Assembly: GCA_946406115.1 (NCBI GenBank) | Contig: OX291557.1 | Span: forward strand, 12,308,501-12,372,500 | Direction: 5' to 3' | Source: Apoda limacodes | Taxonomy: Eukaryota; Arthropoda; Insecta; Lepidoptera; Limacodidae | DNA: 64,000 nt | Shown here: one piece after another, positions 44,321-57,078 of the stretch | Numbering within the stretch: the first letter of the stretch is position 1 | Layout of the letters: the number at the start of each line of letters is the position of its first letter | Translations under genes and position numbers: made by a program | Notes under the pieces: model-generated | Databases searched by the model: none | Seen by the model: only the letters and a program-made list of their open reading frames with translations | Told to the model about the DNA's origin: nothing

Positions 44321-44460
44321 ACGCTTAGACGCAATACCATTGTCCTTAGAGAAAACTTTGGCTCATTCCACAACCTAAGCGTTCGCGGGAGTAAATTCCT
44401 GTCAAACCGAACTCTACGTGACCACTTAGGTTCTAAGGTGTGAGGTTAAATGAAAAACCT
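44321..44460 (-). pseudogene. Jockey-like LINE terminus (minus)
   Basis: The minus strand reads FDRNLLPRTLRLWNEPKFSL (complement of about 44345-44405), the LPRTxRLWNE box of jockey-like LINEs. Only about 140 bp remain. Confidence 0.65.
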
Positions 44461-44479
44461 GATGATAAATGAAAAAAAA

Positions 44480-44720
44480 ACATTGGCCAAGTACGAGTCA
44501 GACTCGTGTGCCAAAGGTCCTGGACTACCACAAAATGCACAAACCCGACTCGCACTTGATTAGTTTTTATTATTTGTCGTTTTACATTTTCCCATTTTGT
44601 TTTTTTTTATTATTCGTTTAAATCCGCCATTAATTTAAGGGTTCGCTCTAAAAGATATAGCTCTTTAAAGGTTACACAGACCGACAGATTCTCAGCGTCT
44701 CAGTGTCCATAAACCAAGCA
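44480..44720. repeat. Scraps of the 'GTGCGAGTCxGACTCG' repeat
   Basis: 'TTGGCCAAGTACGAGTCAGA' at about 44484 and 'CCCGACTCGCACTTGATTAG' at about 44550 face each other. 'AGGGTTCGCTCTAAAAG' follows at 44639. A degraded, partly deleted copy of the element at 49001-49706. Confidence 0.55.
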
Positions 44721-44799
44721 GATTTCGTTACGAAAGCTGTGGTCGCACTTCACCATCTTTTATTTTCTTTACAAAAACAAAACTAAAAAACGTCTCACC

Positions 44800-45142
44800 G
44801 CATAACCATGATTTACGAGGCGGGCGGGATGGCGATTATATTCATCTACTTTGTAATTTATTCGTCTATCGTCAGACCTTGAACTGTGAGTGACCTCTGT
44901 GCTGCTTGAACCACGATACCTACTCATTAGCTAGTTCATTGTCCATTGTGTCTGGTCTGTCTGTGTGTCTAGCCGGGCTGGCCGAGTGCATGGCCTACTC
45001 TCAGTCTAGACACCAGACACCAGACGGCAGACGTTGCGAGGACGCGACGGCCTTTGCTGCCCCAGCCAGACTAGAGAACGTGCTCTCGTCAATACCTACT
45101 CCATTCAAGAATAACGAACGGCCTTCAGCTAGCTGCCATTAA
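44800..45142 (+). other. GC-richer patch with an open frame
   Basis: The frame 44906-45142 (78 codons) has a hydrophobic start with SIVSGLSVCLAGLAE and then a charged stretch. The patch carries tandem CAGACACCAGACACCAGACG and several CG dinucleotides. It could be an untranslated first exon or promoter, or a secreted-peptide exon. I see no splice or homology support. Left as unassigned. Confidence 0.2.
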
Positions 45143-45457
45143 ATAACAATCATACTAGGTATCTGTGCTTTTGTTTTTCATTTGCATGGATTTTTTATTT
45201 AGTATTAAAGGTTAAAAAAACATAAGTAATGGATATTATTGTATGATGTATTCTGTTATACTTAACTGTGTAAATAAATGTAAAAACTGTCCTGCTGTTT
45301 CTCTTTAGGCTAAGAACCTTTTTATTATGTCGTAGAATCGATGTCGATAACCAGACCCTATGCCATCTACGACTAGCTGTCTAGCACCCAAAACAAAATA
45401 TAAAGAATCCCTTTTTCCCTTTAAATAAAACGCCACCGCGAACTTTTTAGGAGCTTA

Positions 45458-45928
45458 GGGTCAAAACAAAAACTTGCGAATCGATGCGACGCGAATTCGA
45501 ACTGCAGAAAACGTCGACGCAAATTTCTACGATGCAATTTCGTGCGGCAAGGCATCTCCGTTCTACGTCAACCGTACTGAACGTATTTCTTACTAGGTAG
45601 TGACATGGATCGTAAAAACCTTTGCGCTCTGCTTTTATTGATGAAAAGATACAGAACAAAAAACATAGCACATTTTGGGTTCATCCATTTGTTAAAAATG
45701 TTTTATGTTTTTTTCAGAATCAGTTGATTTTCGTTTGAAGAGCTTTTAAGTTTATTAACACAATATCTACATGAACTATCTTGCAAACGCACTGTCTCCC
45801 TCTTGACTTAAAATGGTGTTAACAAGTTTGACGTAACATTGCAAGAATGCGCGATGCGAAACAATTCGCAAGTTCTTGCGATGCGTTCGTGTGACGTCGC
45901 CTCGCAGTTTTGTGTTGTGTTGTGACCC
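45458..45928. mobile_element. 471-bp PIF/Harbinger-like miniature element
   Basis: The left end GGGTCAAAACAAAAACTTGCGA is mirrored by the right end (complement GGGTCACAACACAACAC, then AAAACTGCGAGGCG). TTA flanks both sides (45455-45457 and 45929-45931), the usual PIF/Harbinger target duplication. GCGATGCG-like motifs recur inside. The minus-strand open frame 45447-45671 starts within it and is incidental. No transposase. Confidence 0.8.
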
Positions 45929-45931
45929 TTA

Positions 45932-47690
45932 GCCCAAAAGTTGCTGCGAAAATGTTATATTAGCCATCTATTTTTCGATAAAAATAAATGAAAAATAATG
46001 GGTTCTTAATCCTATGGCTTAGCCCACGTAATTTCTATTATACTACACAGACTGTTGACACCAGTTAATCCTTTATTTAAGGATTGAATATCCCAGACAA
46101 TTGGAATAAGACTTGATTTCTAGGAACCAGCAGCTATTCGGTATCAACGCGGCAGAAAAAGTTTTATAAGCATGCATGTGCTTAAGTAAATTTTCTGAAA
46201 AGAGCTAAAGAAGTGATTCTAGTTGACTCTTCTCAGTAAAAATAACATGTTCAAGAGGCGCATATACACTTACTTTATAAGCGTTAATTAAGCAAAAATC
46301 GACAGTGTTGATCTCAAATTCAGGTCATTTTTCAGTGGCAAAAATATATTATAGATAACTTAGCGTAAATAATTAATTAATTTGGAAAATATTTATATCA
46401 CATAAGATATAAAAAATCTATTACAGTAATTTTCTAATTTTATAGTAACTTAGCATATCATGTAATAATTTATGTTCCTCCTACTAGTTGTTAAGGAGTT
46501 ATGAATAAAAAAATAGAAAAACCAGAGTTTTGGCCGTTATTTTTTTAAAGCGATGTTTTCACAGATATCTTAAAACAAATACAGTAATTTGCTAGTTAAA
46601 GAATGTAGAAACCTATATTATTTTTTTCCAGTCTGAAACTTGCAATAGGACAGTGGAATCGATTTTAAAAACGAGCAGAAAAATGCACATTCAGGTACGG
46701 CGCAGCCTTAACAGACAGTTCTTAGTAATTTGATTTTGACTTTGGTATTTAGATTGTAAGTGACCCTAAAGTTTATGACTCAGATCTGTATGTTCATAAA
46801 TTTCTTTCTGCCCTTTTTAGGTATGTTTTCATATATTAATTGATATCTTTATAGAAAATTAAAAATACTGATAAAAGTGGTAGGTATATTTATTTAGTCC
46901 CTAGTCTTTCATTATTATTTAAAAAAAATAAAATTTAAAAGGTGTGTTTTGCTGACTGCTTCAATGCGTTCAATGTCATAATCCTGCCAAGTTAAAAAGT
47001 CATAAATTCTGTATACACAGTACAAATCTTGGTTCATTCTCTTTGGTAGGATTGCCGGATTATGTACATTATGTCGGTCAACAAAACGCCACTAAAATAA
47101 TTTTATTCGAATGGGTTTCTAAGAACACTACCAACTGGTTTATTGCCAGCACCCATTTTTTATTTTATTTTTATATTTTGTTTTATATGCATTAAGTACA
47201 AGATTATTTATAGTAAACGAGTTTGAGACTTTTGTAAGGTGTCAATTTATATCATTTGAATCGTCGTTTTTCTGATAATTTTAAACAAAAGTTATATTTA
47301 GAAGATATTAAAGATAAAGACTAAGACTAAGAAGTCCAGCTCGTAAAATTATGTAAGGTTAGGGTTGCCATCCGTTTTGTTTTGATAATAGAGTAAAAAA
47401 TTTAAGACTGCAAACAGTTTCTTAAACGTTTTGTTTCTTAAAAAGACTAAATTTAGTTTTTTTTTTAGATTTTTCTAAGTAATCTTTTGAATTTCTTTTG
47501 ACATGTCCGGTTTCTAAGCTCCAAAATCCAGGGCATTTACGCTTCTTGTCCTAGTTGCTAGATTTTACAGATGACAACACTATGTAATTGTAAGGTGTAG
47601 GGTTACCGATGATGGGTTAATCATTTGTGAAGCAGGACTAAAGTGATTGGTGAAAAAAAAGCTCTGCTTTATAATGTGGTTGTGCATTAG
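45932..47690. other. AT-rich non-coding DNA
   Basis: No gene or repeat was recognised over 1.7 kb. Confidence 0.5.
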
Positions 47691-48025
47691 GGTTGAACGT
47701 TTATGTATAATTTTTAACTTCTCTTGTGGGAAGTTATCATATAATTGGACCGAAAATCGTAAATGCTAAATTTGCGTTTAGCGCTACGTTTTGAGACCTG
47801 GAGAATCGTTTGCCATCATTTTTAGATTGATGTATTCGTGTGTGTATATGTATATGTATGTATGTGGGTTAGCTTTTTTTGCTCCTCGATATCTGAAGAA
47901 CCAATGGACAAATTTGGAATGGCATAAGTTGCCTTTCATATACACAAATAAGACCCCTTTCTTACGAATTTTACTACGAAAGCATGATCCCCCGCTGGAA
48001 CTTTGTTATATTTTGGTTTTTTAGA
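47690..48025. repeat. Probable dispersed repeat
   Basis: Contains 'AACTTCTCTTGTGGGAAGTT', 'GTGTGTATATGTATATGTATG' and 'ATATCTGAAGAACCAATGGA'. The plus frame 47791-48024 has no recognisable domain. Family unknown. Confidence 0.35.
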
Positions 48026-49000
48026 AATACAGTGGTGTAGGTACGCGTTTTGGGCATTATAATTTATTATTAGTGAGTTTGCATTAAAAACTTTAAACTG
48101 AATTTACAAATTTTGTAAGTACCTATTCAATAAACAAAAAAACAAAATTAAGAAACTATAAAACAGACAGGAAAACGTAATTTTTAACACAGAAGTAATT
48201 TTTTACCTCAAATTTCGGAGAGACCTTTTGTTACGCTAATTCAGACTTTAAAAAAAATTTTTTGCGTACTTTTATTGTACCGTTAAAAATGTCCACTTTT
48301 AGCAGAAACGCTATCTACTACTCATAGGTATATTCTAGAAATTATGTATTTTGTTCTAAATATAGCTTATAACTAGTCTGTTTTAAATAATTGGTTTATA
48401 AAATTTTTGAAATATGTTTTGCACAAAGGGGAAATATTTTGTTTTATAGCACTAATACAATACAATATAATTCTTCTCATATAAAATATTGATACGTTTT
48501 GGTCTTTAAAATATTTGTTAAATTCTGTTTGTTTGTTTGTTATATCTTAGTGTCTTAAGCTTACTTAATTTTATTTTTTGAATTAAATTGAGCTGATTTT
48601 TAGTACAGAGATTGTTGAAGGGACGGAATACCCTATATCTGGAGGCACGGTAGTGCCCCCGCCAAAACGAACCAAGCGAAGAGCAAGAGCACTACCTAAC
48701 TTGAACGGTAAAAACCTAAAGGTACTAACTCTTCATTTTAACATTAGCACCTTTTGAAGTTCACTGTTCAGAAATTTACTGTATGACACTTTTATCGAAA
48801 ACAAAGCATATTGTTTTTCAAATTAACGCTATCAATTATTTGTAGGTATTATTAATAATAAATATTAAGTACGTCAACAATGAAAAATGAAACACTTTTC
48901 ATTACAATAAATTTGTTACTATCCTAAACATGGCGTTGTTTTTTTTTTCATAATAGCAAAATTCTAAAAATTTGGTCCGTTGCATTACATATGTTATAAA
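48026..49000. other. AT-rich non-coding DNA
   Basis: A GC-richer string at 48640-48710 (GGAGGCACGGTAGTGCCCCC, CAAGCGAAGAGCAAGAGCAC) looks like part of another repeat. No gene. Confidence 0.4.
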
Positions 49001-49706
49001 AAAATTGGTCAAGTGCGAGTTTGACTCACGTACCGTGGGTTTTATTCTACTATATAATTTTTGTATAAATATCTCTCCCAATTTTTAGGGTTCCGTAGCC
49101 AAATGGCAAAAAACGGAACCCTTATAGATTCGTCATGTCTGTCCGTCCGTATGTCACAGCCACTTTTTTCTGAAATTATAAGAACTATACTGTTAAAACT
49201 TGGTAAGTAGATGTATTCTGTGAACCGCATTAAGATTTTCACACAAAAATAGAAAAAATACAGTAAATTTTTGGAGTTCCCCATACTTAGAACCAAAACT
49301 CAAAAAAAATTTTTTTATTAAAGCCATACGTGGGGGTATCTATGCATGGGTGTTAAAAAATGATATTGAGGTTTCTAATATCATTTTTTTCTTAACTTAA
49401 TAGTTTGCGCGAGAGACACTTCCAAAGTGGAAAAATGTGCCCCCCCCCCTGTAACTTCTAAAATAAGAGAATGAAAAAACTAAAAAAAATATGATGTACA
49501 TTACCATGCAAACTTCCACCGAAAATTGGTTTGAACGTGATCTAGTGAGTAGTTTTTTTTAATACGTCATAAATCGTAAACCGCAATTGACCTTTCATTC
49601 AATCAACTCAAATATAAAAAAAAATTGTTTCAGTTTGTAGATTACATTAATGGTGGTAGGTACGGAACCCTAGGTGCGCGAGTCCAACTCGCACTTGGCC
49701 GGTTTT
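49001..49706. mobile_element. Complete 'GGCCAAGTGCGAGT' inverted-repeat element
   Basis: The left end AAAATTGGTCAAGTGCGAGT and following TTGACTCACGTACC are mirrored at the right end (complement ACCGGCCAAGTGCGAGTTGG, ACTCGCGCACCTAGGGTTCC). Arms of about 40 bases with a handful of mismatches. Internal 'TTTTTAGGGTTCCGTAGCC' is followed by ACGGAACCC. About 700 bp, no open frame with a recognisable product. Scraps of the same family lie at 345, 9130, 42230, 44480, 53390, 60550 and 62600. Confidence 0.7.
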
Positions 49707-51429
49707 TTTTATTTATAATTTCCATTTTAAGGAAATCCACCAAAATAACACTTAATTTTTGAAAACTTGAGGCTGATAGCATTATGATTTTGAAGATGGC
49801 TTTGAAGAGGTCGTATTGGCACTGGTCTGCGTACACAAACGAAAACCGTGAGAAAATCATCACGCAAAAGCTGAAATCAAGCATAAAATATTATAAAGGA
49901 ACATCAAAAATCCTATTCATTAACAAAGAAGCTGGAATAGTAGATTGTATTAAAAGGGAGCAAATTAGTACTTTTATGACGAGGGCGCAATTTTGAATAC
50001 TGAGTGTAGTAAGTGATTCAATATACGTCACGGAGGTAAAAATATTTTGTGAACTAGTGATACACTCTAATTTTCATCCCCCTCTATGAAAAAATAAATA
50101 AAAGGCGCTTCTAGACACAACTCATAAAAAAAATTATGTTAGTGAAAAAAGCATAAATTATGTTTTAGGTACAAGAATTTGATTTTGACAGTTTTGAAAT
50201 CTTATATTTACAACCATTGTTAAAAAGAGTAGAGAACAAGGGCGCAGTTCGGTTTTTTTTTCATCTGAAATTGATGAAAATTCATTACTACCCGCTTCGA
50301 GATCGAGAGCTAAGACGCACTTTGCTCCTTCCGAATGGCGAACTAATCACTGATTATAGATTAGATTAGATGAAATAAAAAATGTTGTTGAAGGTCATTC
50401 TTCAGATTCATAAAACTTTTTTGGTCCCGACCGGCTACAGAAAACTTAATCCAAGACCTTGTGTCCAAAGAGTATAAGCATTGCCGCGGGCATCTATTCC
50501 TTACTTATACGTTTCTGATTAGGCAGTATTAAAAATATAAAAAAAAATAATACCAAAGTTGGACGTCAGCAGCTAACTATTAACCTTTGACAAGTGAATG
50601 ACCTCCAGCTCGAGATACAAAGGTACAAATAAACAGACTCAATTCAATTAGATGTATTCAATTAGTGTCCAGACGAATAAATAACTTAATTAGGATTTTC
50701 CTTATTAGGATTGTAGTCCACTGACTGGTACATGCAGCTATACTCGCATCCTTACAGATATTTTCTCTTTAAAAAACAAGCTCGTCTATGTAGGTACCTA
50801 CAAGGGATGATGTAGAATGCTAAGACTAGTTCATTACACTATCCAGTATTTTTGATAATTTGACTCAGCTATATATAAATACTAGTTTTACCCGCGGTGT
50901 CGCCGATGCATAATTCGTTCGTAGCCGTGAGATTTCTGTGGAAACTCCTTGAAGGATCGGGCTTAAAAAATATATTTTTATACTTGTCCATGCGTTAAAA
51001 TAGTGGGAATAGTAAACCCAAGAAAAAATCTATGATAGGTAAATTAAGGTCAAGATAAAAGTTTATACATATCTCCTTCCTCATACCGGTTGCAACGTTT
51101 CAATGTGTAGGAATATAGCATCCAGCATAATATATGTAATATTCCTTTAAGATTATTCTTAATTGGATAATAAATGACTATCCTATATTTTCTTTGTGTT
51201 TTATGAGAATGAGAACCTCATTTATGTAGATAAGTATTTAAACCATAGGTAGACATAGGATTTTTTCACTACGTTCAAAAGAACAATAGAGCGTGGGAGC
51301 GAGAAATCCAAATTAAGTGCATAGAGCCCAAGACAAAATAAGACAGAAGAAAATAGGTGCCTATGTCAATGTCTCCCGCAATAAGATCCGGTAATTTGGT
51401 TTTTTATTCTTTACAATTACTCAAACAAA
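49707..51429. other. Non-coding DNA
   Basis: 50875-50960 has a 'CTAGTTTTACCCGCGGTGTC' repeat scrap. The overlapping frames at 49642-49996 on opposite strands have no recognisable product. No gene. Confidence 0.4.
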
Positions 51430-52900
51430 AATCTCTCAACTGGTACTTTCTCCAACGAGCATACCTGATATAGAGGCGAGGAGTGCTAACTACACGTCCA
51501 AACTGATATTCCGTCTCAGTGGATGCGCCTCTTGGCTCCTTTGACCACTCTTTCGCCCGGAATCAAGTGTCATGCACACTAACCGTTTCCTCTGCGCCAA
51601 TTAATTGACGTTGTGTGTGGCATTATAAGTCAGCAGATTGTGATGGATTGCGGGATTTTTATGCATCGTGGAGGCAGCTCTCCTTCAGCTAAGAAGATCC
51701 TGACAGCTGCGCAGCCGCAGTCACTGAAACAATCTTCACTGGCATGGAATGTTACATTTCTAACCCTCGAGTAGCTGCTGATGTCAAAAAAAGACCGTGG
51801 TTTAATAGGTCTTGTAATGAAGCTAAAATTCTCAAGCAAACTGCATATGAGGCTTGGACCACGGTTCGATCAATAAGGATCTGAATACGTCGGAGTTAAA
51901 ACGCAAATTTAATGCTGCCTCGAGGTTCAGTAAGAAGGTAACTGCCAGAGCTAAGTTCCAATTCATCGGCAAAATAGGTGGGCGACTTGCAAGCTATCCC
52001 TCTGGGAGTCGTGCTTTCTTAAGCTGATAAGGGAAACTTTTGTCAGTGGTCGTGACCACCACAGCGAATAACCGATTCGCCCATAGTGCTAGAAAGAAAG
52101 CTGATTTACTGGGCAGTCTCATTGCCTCAAACTCGAATATCAATAACGAAGGAGCTGTACCACCTACTTTACCGTTATGCCAGAAATCTCCATAACACAG
52201 TGGGAGGTCCGGCGGGCGTTAAGCGTTTCAGGATTCAACCCAATAAAGACGCAAGTCTGCGCGTTCACCGCTAAGAAAATCCTATTTACTGTGGTTCTAC
52301 AATTCCAGAACACAACACTTACCATCTCCAAGTGTATTGGGATCTTTGGTGTTGACATCTCCAGCTATATTCAGTTTCGTGACCATTTGAAAACCAAGGT
52401 GAAGCTGGCGTCCAAGAAACCAGGAGTACTCAACAGAGCGAAGCGATACTTCACCTCAGGGCAAAGGTTGTTGCTTTACAAATCACAAGTCCGGCCTGAT
52501 GCCATCTCTAGTCGGGTGCACGTGGATACCAGCTTTGCCCTTTTAATTCGGTTCAACGACGAGCAGTAAGAATCGTCGACGATCCCAAACTCACAAGTCG
52601 TATCGAACCTTTAAGTCTGAGGGGAGATTTTGCCTCCCTGTGTGTGTTCTACCGCTTGTATAATATGTTCTGTGTTTTGAGGAATTGTTTGAAATTATTT
52701 CCACAGCTACTTTCTACCATCGCTCTGCTCGCCATCGACAATAAATTCATTCTCACTCTTCGTAACCTAAATGGTTTGAGAGGAAGTTGCTCCCGCGAAC
52801 GCTTAAGTTGTGGAATAAGCTCCCTGCTGAGGTTTTCTCGAGGGACTACGATATGGGGTTCTTTAAGAAGAAAGTGATTAGATTTATAAATTTCCTATAA
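51430..52900 (+). pseudogene. Internally deleted jockey-like LINE
   Basis: The pre-RT region is visible in one frame (GMECYISNPRVAADVKKRPW and FNRSCNEAKILKQTAYEAW, about 51735-51870). After frameshifts comes the frame 52177-52569: MPEISITQWEVRRALSVSGF runs directly into a post-thumb segment (KTQVCAFTAKK, LASKKPGVLNRAKRYF, LYKSQVRP). The reverse transcriptase palm with FxD and YADD, which should lie between them, is missing: a deletion of about 250-300 codons. The C-terminal end follows in shifting frames (about 52600-52880) with a degraded LWNELP box. Confidence 0.8.
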
Positions 52901-52935
52901 GACGAGATTATAGTCCTAATAGTTTAGGTTCTAAT

Positions 52936-53062
52936 GATATGTTTACACTCTTGCATTCAACGCTATGTTATTGGGCACATTAAGCAAGCGTGTAAACAGT
53001 TTGCTTTGTCCGACAACGCGTTCCGAGGCTGCGTGGCGCGAGTGTAAACGCGACATAGGTAA
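52936..53062. repeat. Possible short inverted-repeat element
   Basis: 'TGTTTACACTC' at about 52938 is mirrored by 'GAGTGTAAACGCG' at about 53040. Another AGCGTGTAAACAG lies between. CpG-rich interior. Only about 11 bp of arm are clear; no target duplication. Confidence 0.35.
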
Positions 53063-53999
53063 TATTTAATTTCACCAGCGCGCTAGTTTGCAATAATTTT
53101 GTGCAGGTAAAATTATCGATAGTGTTGTTTAACAACACTATTCCACTCACACATTTGCAATTTTTTTCTGTTTCGTTTTTCATTTGGCATGGATGATCTT
53201 GTACATTCTATATCTATGATTCAAACGCACCACCTAAATATCACTTTTAACTATGTCTGTGCAAAAATCGAGTCAATAAAATGGTCCTTTACGACGTAGA
53301 AAAATGATGCCCTGCGGAAACCGAGACGAGAGTTTGCCTCCCTGTGTATGTTATACCGCGTGTATAATGGGCTGTTTTACCAGAAAGAAAAACCGGCCAG
53401 GTGCGACATGCATGGTCTTCCTACATTGTGGGTCCGAATGGCAGAATTATTTATAATCAGTAGGTGAGTGAATTCCTTCTGTTCTACGAATTTGACCGCA
53501 AAATCAATAAAAACAAAAAAAATCGGATTTATCAATAAAATTTGGTTTTTTTAGTAAAAGTAAATTTTAAGTTCATAGGTTCCGTTCATTTTGTAAGAAG
53601 TTAAAAAACTCTTCGAAACAAAATTTTGTAAAGAAAAGCTTACCTGAGTGGCTTCTCATTCCTTTTTTTGAATAAAAATTAAGTATTTATCTGCTCAACA
53701 AGTTCTAAACAGCGATACCCCACTTAATGGGGTAGGTCAACGCCTTCTTTAGCTAAATAGAAGCGTGGGCAAAAAATGCGATATGCGGGGTATGCAGCGG
53801 CGGAAAAGGCAGAACAATGTCTGCCAGGTCAGCTATAACCTATGTATAGTATCAAAGATCACCTTATCTACCACAATTCGATGAGTGACTCAGGAATTAT
53901 TTTGTGAGAAGAACAGCTTATGTTCAGCTCTGTATGAATCGTCATGAAATAGATTTACGTATCAGAAATAAGAACCTATTTGCAATGTACATTTATCTA
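53063..53999. other. Non-coding DNA
   Basis: A 'AAACCGGCCAGGTGCGACAT' scrap lies at about 53391. A LINE-like piece 'TTTGCCTCCCTGTGTATGTT' at about 53332-53352 matches 52629-52648. No gene. Confidence 0.4.
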
Positions 54000-54345
54000 A
54001 TATACATGTAAGTACATCTATATATCCTTACATGTGTTTTTGTATATTTATGTCTATTGTTATTATGTGTTTACGTAATTGTATGTCTATGTATGTGCTT
54101 ATATAAATATCCCATATTATCAGTACAAACATCATAGTATTAGTATTAGCATTGGTTTAATTTTAACTATTTGTTCTTTTTTTTGTTTGTTTTTTACTTG
54201 TGTGCTAATTAGTTAAGCCTTGTTTTATTGCACCACCATTTAAAATTATATTTTAAGCTTGTGGTTAGCTGGAAGAGAATGCCGTATGGCATTAAGCTCG
54301 CCACTGTACACTTTTGTTTGTACAAAAAGAATAAATAAATGGACA
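54000..54345 (+). mobile_element. LINE 3' untranslated tail
   Basis: An AT/GT-rich lead is followed by GGAAGAG, stem AATGCC (54278-54283), loop GTAT, GGCATT (54288-54293), AAGCTCGCC, then AGAATAAATAAATGG. Same layout as 16474-16597 and 25921-26053 but with a different stem sequence. No coding part is attached. Confidence 0.65.
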
Positions 54346-54453
54346 TGACATACCTAGAAATATTTCTAATTCAACATAACTACCAACACAATAAACAAGT
54401 GTGAATAAATAAAAGCAAAGTCAAACATACGTATGTTAGCGGGACTAGTTTAA

Positions 54454-54675
54454 TTGGACAGACAACTGAACAATAAAATTATGTTAGGAGTTTATGATGG
54501 ACGGCTAGACAGCGAGTTTGAACAATGGTCTAGTCTAGCCGGTTTAGGAAATAGTCGTTACACAAATTCGACCCATTTACTGTCGTACAATGGTCACACG
54601 GTCATGTCATTTTTCTTCTTGCATGGTGCAATCATAACCTCATTTTTATTAGTGCTATGTGAATCCAGTGAGTAG
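54454..54675 (+). other. Unassigned open frame before a GTGAGT
   Basis: 73 codons from 54454 with a hydrophobic end (MSFFFLHGAIITSFLLVLCE). A possible donor GTGAGT lies at 54668-54673. No domain recognised, no acceptor or partner exon. Probably chance. Confidence 0.15.
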
Positions 54676-54679
54676 CATG

Positions 54680-56774
54680 GGTTTTGGCGGGAATAATAAT
54701 TAGGTGCATAGGTATTTTATTTTTAAACATTTTATTTTAAAAGCCTGATCCGTGCTAAGGAACGTCGTTGACAATCATTTTTGATTTTCTTTTTGTATAA
54801 AGCGTATTTCAAAAATGTGATTTATTATTGGACAGTGTTGTTCCTGTTTAGGTTTGGGAAAGAATTCCATCTCTAAGGGAATAAAAAAAGGGGATAATTG
54901 ATTTTACACCAACTAAAATTTTGTTTTCTTATTTAAGCAGCATTTTCAGTTGGCCTACCAGAAAGGCAAGGCGGGCAAACCCCTTAGGTTAAGAAAATTT
55001 AGAAAACCAAAATCTTTCGAACAAAAACGTAACAGGCGAAACAGGAATTTTTTATTTTATTTTAATTTTTACTTTTTTTAGTTTCTTGTCACTGTTACTT
55101 TTTAGTCTTAATAACTAAGCTCCTAAACTATTGAAACTATTTTTTTCATTTTAATTTTTTTTCGTCGCTTTAATTTTTTGTTAAAAAAGTTTTCTAGAAC
55201 CTGAGTTGTAGATAGCACGCTGAAACGTGACCCCTTTTTAGTTAAAGGGTTTTTTTTTATCCAAGGGAGCACTGCTTGTCATCAATGCTGTCAATGTGTC
55301 TTCCGCGCTGAAGGGTAAGTAAGTTACGCTTGAAGTATTAGGCCTAAGGCCACAATGAGACTTTTATACTATCCTACATGAGTTCGATCACTTATTCAAG
55401 TTGAACCACGGAATAAGCAACAGCGCTGTTGCACTGACTTTTAAGTAATATTTATTTATTTTAGACCAGTGTTTGTCCGCGGCTCCGGCTGCTCTAAATT
55501 CGTTTATCGACGTTAGATTCCAATGGCAGCTCTTTGATTAGAGCATACGTATAAGAAACTCTTTTTACGTATGATTATAGTAAGGAACATAGACGTAGTT
55601 CGTCTTTGGAATTCGGTTATAGTTAGGGGGCGTTCATTGCGTGAGGGGATTTTAGACCCGCCTCTCCCTCGTGAGTTGTGAGTTTTGATTCGACCACTCC
55701 ATAATGTCACATGAGACTGCGTTTGATATAAGAATTTTATTTATAGGATTCGGGTCGATCATCTCACTATCCATATGCTTTACGTAATAAATAGACGCCC
55801 CCTTATTCCTGCGGGGAGTTTTGCATTTTATTTGCATTTTTCGTGATGAAAAGTAGCCTATGTCCATATCCCCTTTTTCAACTGTCTTAGTGCCAAATTC
55901 CAGCCTAATTGGATTTTCGCATTATTAGATGACTCACGCAATTTCGTTTGCGGCACATTTATGAATCTAATAAAATAAAACTTTGAAATAATCCATTACA
56001 AACAAACGCGCTTAATTGAAATAGGTTATATCTTGTAAGTATTCGATTATCATATAAATGTAAAAGTCGACATTACATAACCGAAGTCATTAACATACTA
56101 TTTGAATAAAAATGTTGATAACGAATAGGAGAAAACAGGTTGGCATATCACATAATAATATTAATTACCTTAGGAGATATATATATGCTATAGAACGATT
56201 TTCGAGGAACAATAATACATTATTTTCGATTTTCTATCTTTAGGCAGCGCCATGGCCGTAGCGTGGTACAAGCAAGGGGAGGCACCTGCTCCCCCTAGGT
56301 GCCTATAATCTGAAGAAATTGGCTCAAAATGACATTTTCTATCAGGTCTGCCCCTCCCTAGCCAAGCCTGCCCCCCTTATCCAAAATCCCATGGGCAGTG
56401 CGCACCACGAAAGGTCTCAAAAGGAACATTTCTTACCGTTTTTTGAAACCTTTTTCTTTATTTTATAGCTCCTATTGGTCTTAGCTTGATTTTACATGTT
56501 TGCATGCCTATGTTTCTTCCAGTTTAATACACTATCTAACGTAAATTAATTAAACTTAATTAAAAAGTTTTTTTTTAATCGGACTGGTAGTTTTCAGAAA
56601 TTACAAACAAAAAAATGTTTCTTCTGTATAATATTAAATATGTAGTAGGTATTGTATGGATTTTCGTACGTACAGTAACTATGAAAGTTAGTAAGTTAGT
56701 AACTGAATGCGTGTACAATATGGACTTGGCCTGTTTATTATATATAAGCTCTATGTTACATGTAGTTCAACTAT
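54680..56774. other. Non-coding DNA with old repeats
   Basis: 55465-55930 holds a diverged 'CGCGGCTCCGGCTGCTCTAA ... TTGCATTTTTCGTGATGAAA AGTAGCCTA' repeat (family of 4066 and 22505). The rest is AT-rich, including long T runs near 55070-55260. The region 56240-56420 is GC-richer (CCTGCTCCCCCTAGGTGCC) and unassigned. No gene. Confidence 0.45.
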
Positions 56775-57000
56775 GTGGTGGCCGAGGAGTTACGGTTTCG
56801 CCTTGCGTCCTGAGTGGCAGAGGTTCGAGCCCATCGTGTACCAATGAGTCTTTTTATTAATTTCTCACGTACTTTTCGATGAGGGAAAGCATCGTGAGGA
56901 AACCGCAATCCGCATTGGGCCCGCGTTTGGCCCAAATAGCCCGATGAAAGGGTACGCCATGCCCCAACATTAATGACATATGAGGCTAATAAGTATATGT
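56775..57000 (+). mobile_element. Second SINE family, plus-strand copy
   Basis: GGCCGAGGAGTTACGG (A-box region), GAGGTTCGAGCCC (B box, about 56820-56832), then GCATCGTGAGGAAACCGC, GGCCCAAATAGCCCGATG and ATGCCCCAACATTAATGAC. The same blocks are found on the minus strand at 5660-6010. Confidence 0.7.
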
Positions 57001-57078
57001 AGTTCCGTATCAAAAGCTATTTTAGGAGTATTTTTAAGATAAAAAATAAGAATTTGTTGGTTTAAGATTAAGGTTAAG

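Noticed and set aside
45447..45671. 74-codon minus-strand open frame
   Set aside because: Starts inside the Harbinger-like element and has no recognisable domain.
49642..49996. Overlapping open frames, one with hydrophobic segments resembling a membrane protein
   Set aside because: Opposite-strand overlap, no homology or splice signals, next to a repeat end; chance in AT-rich DNA is likelier.
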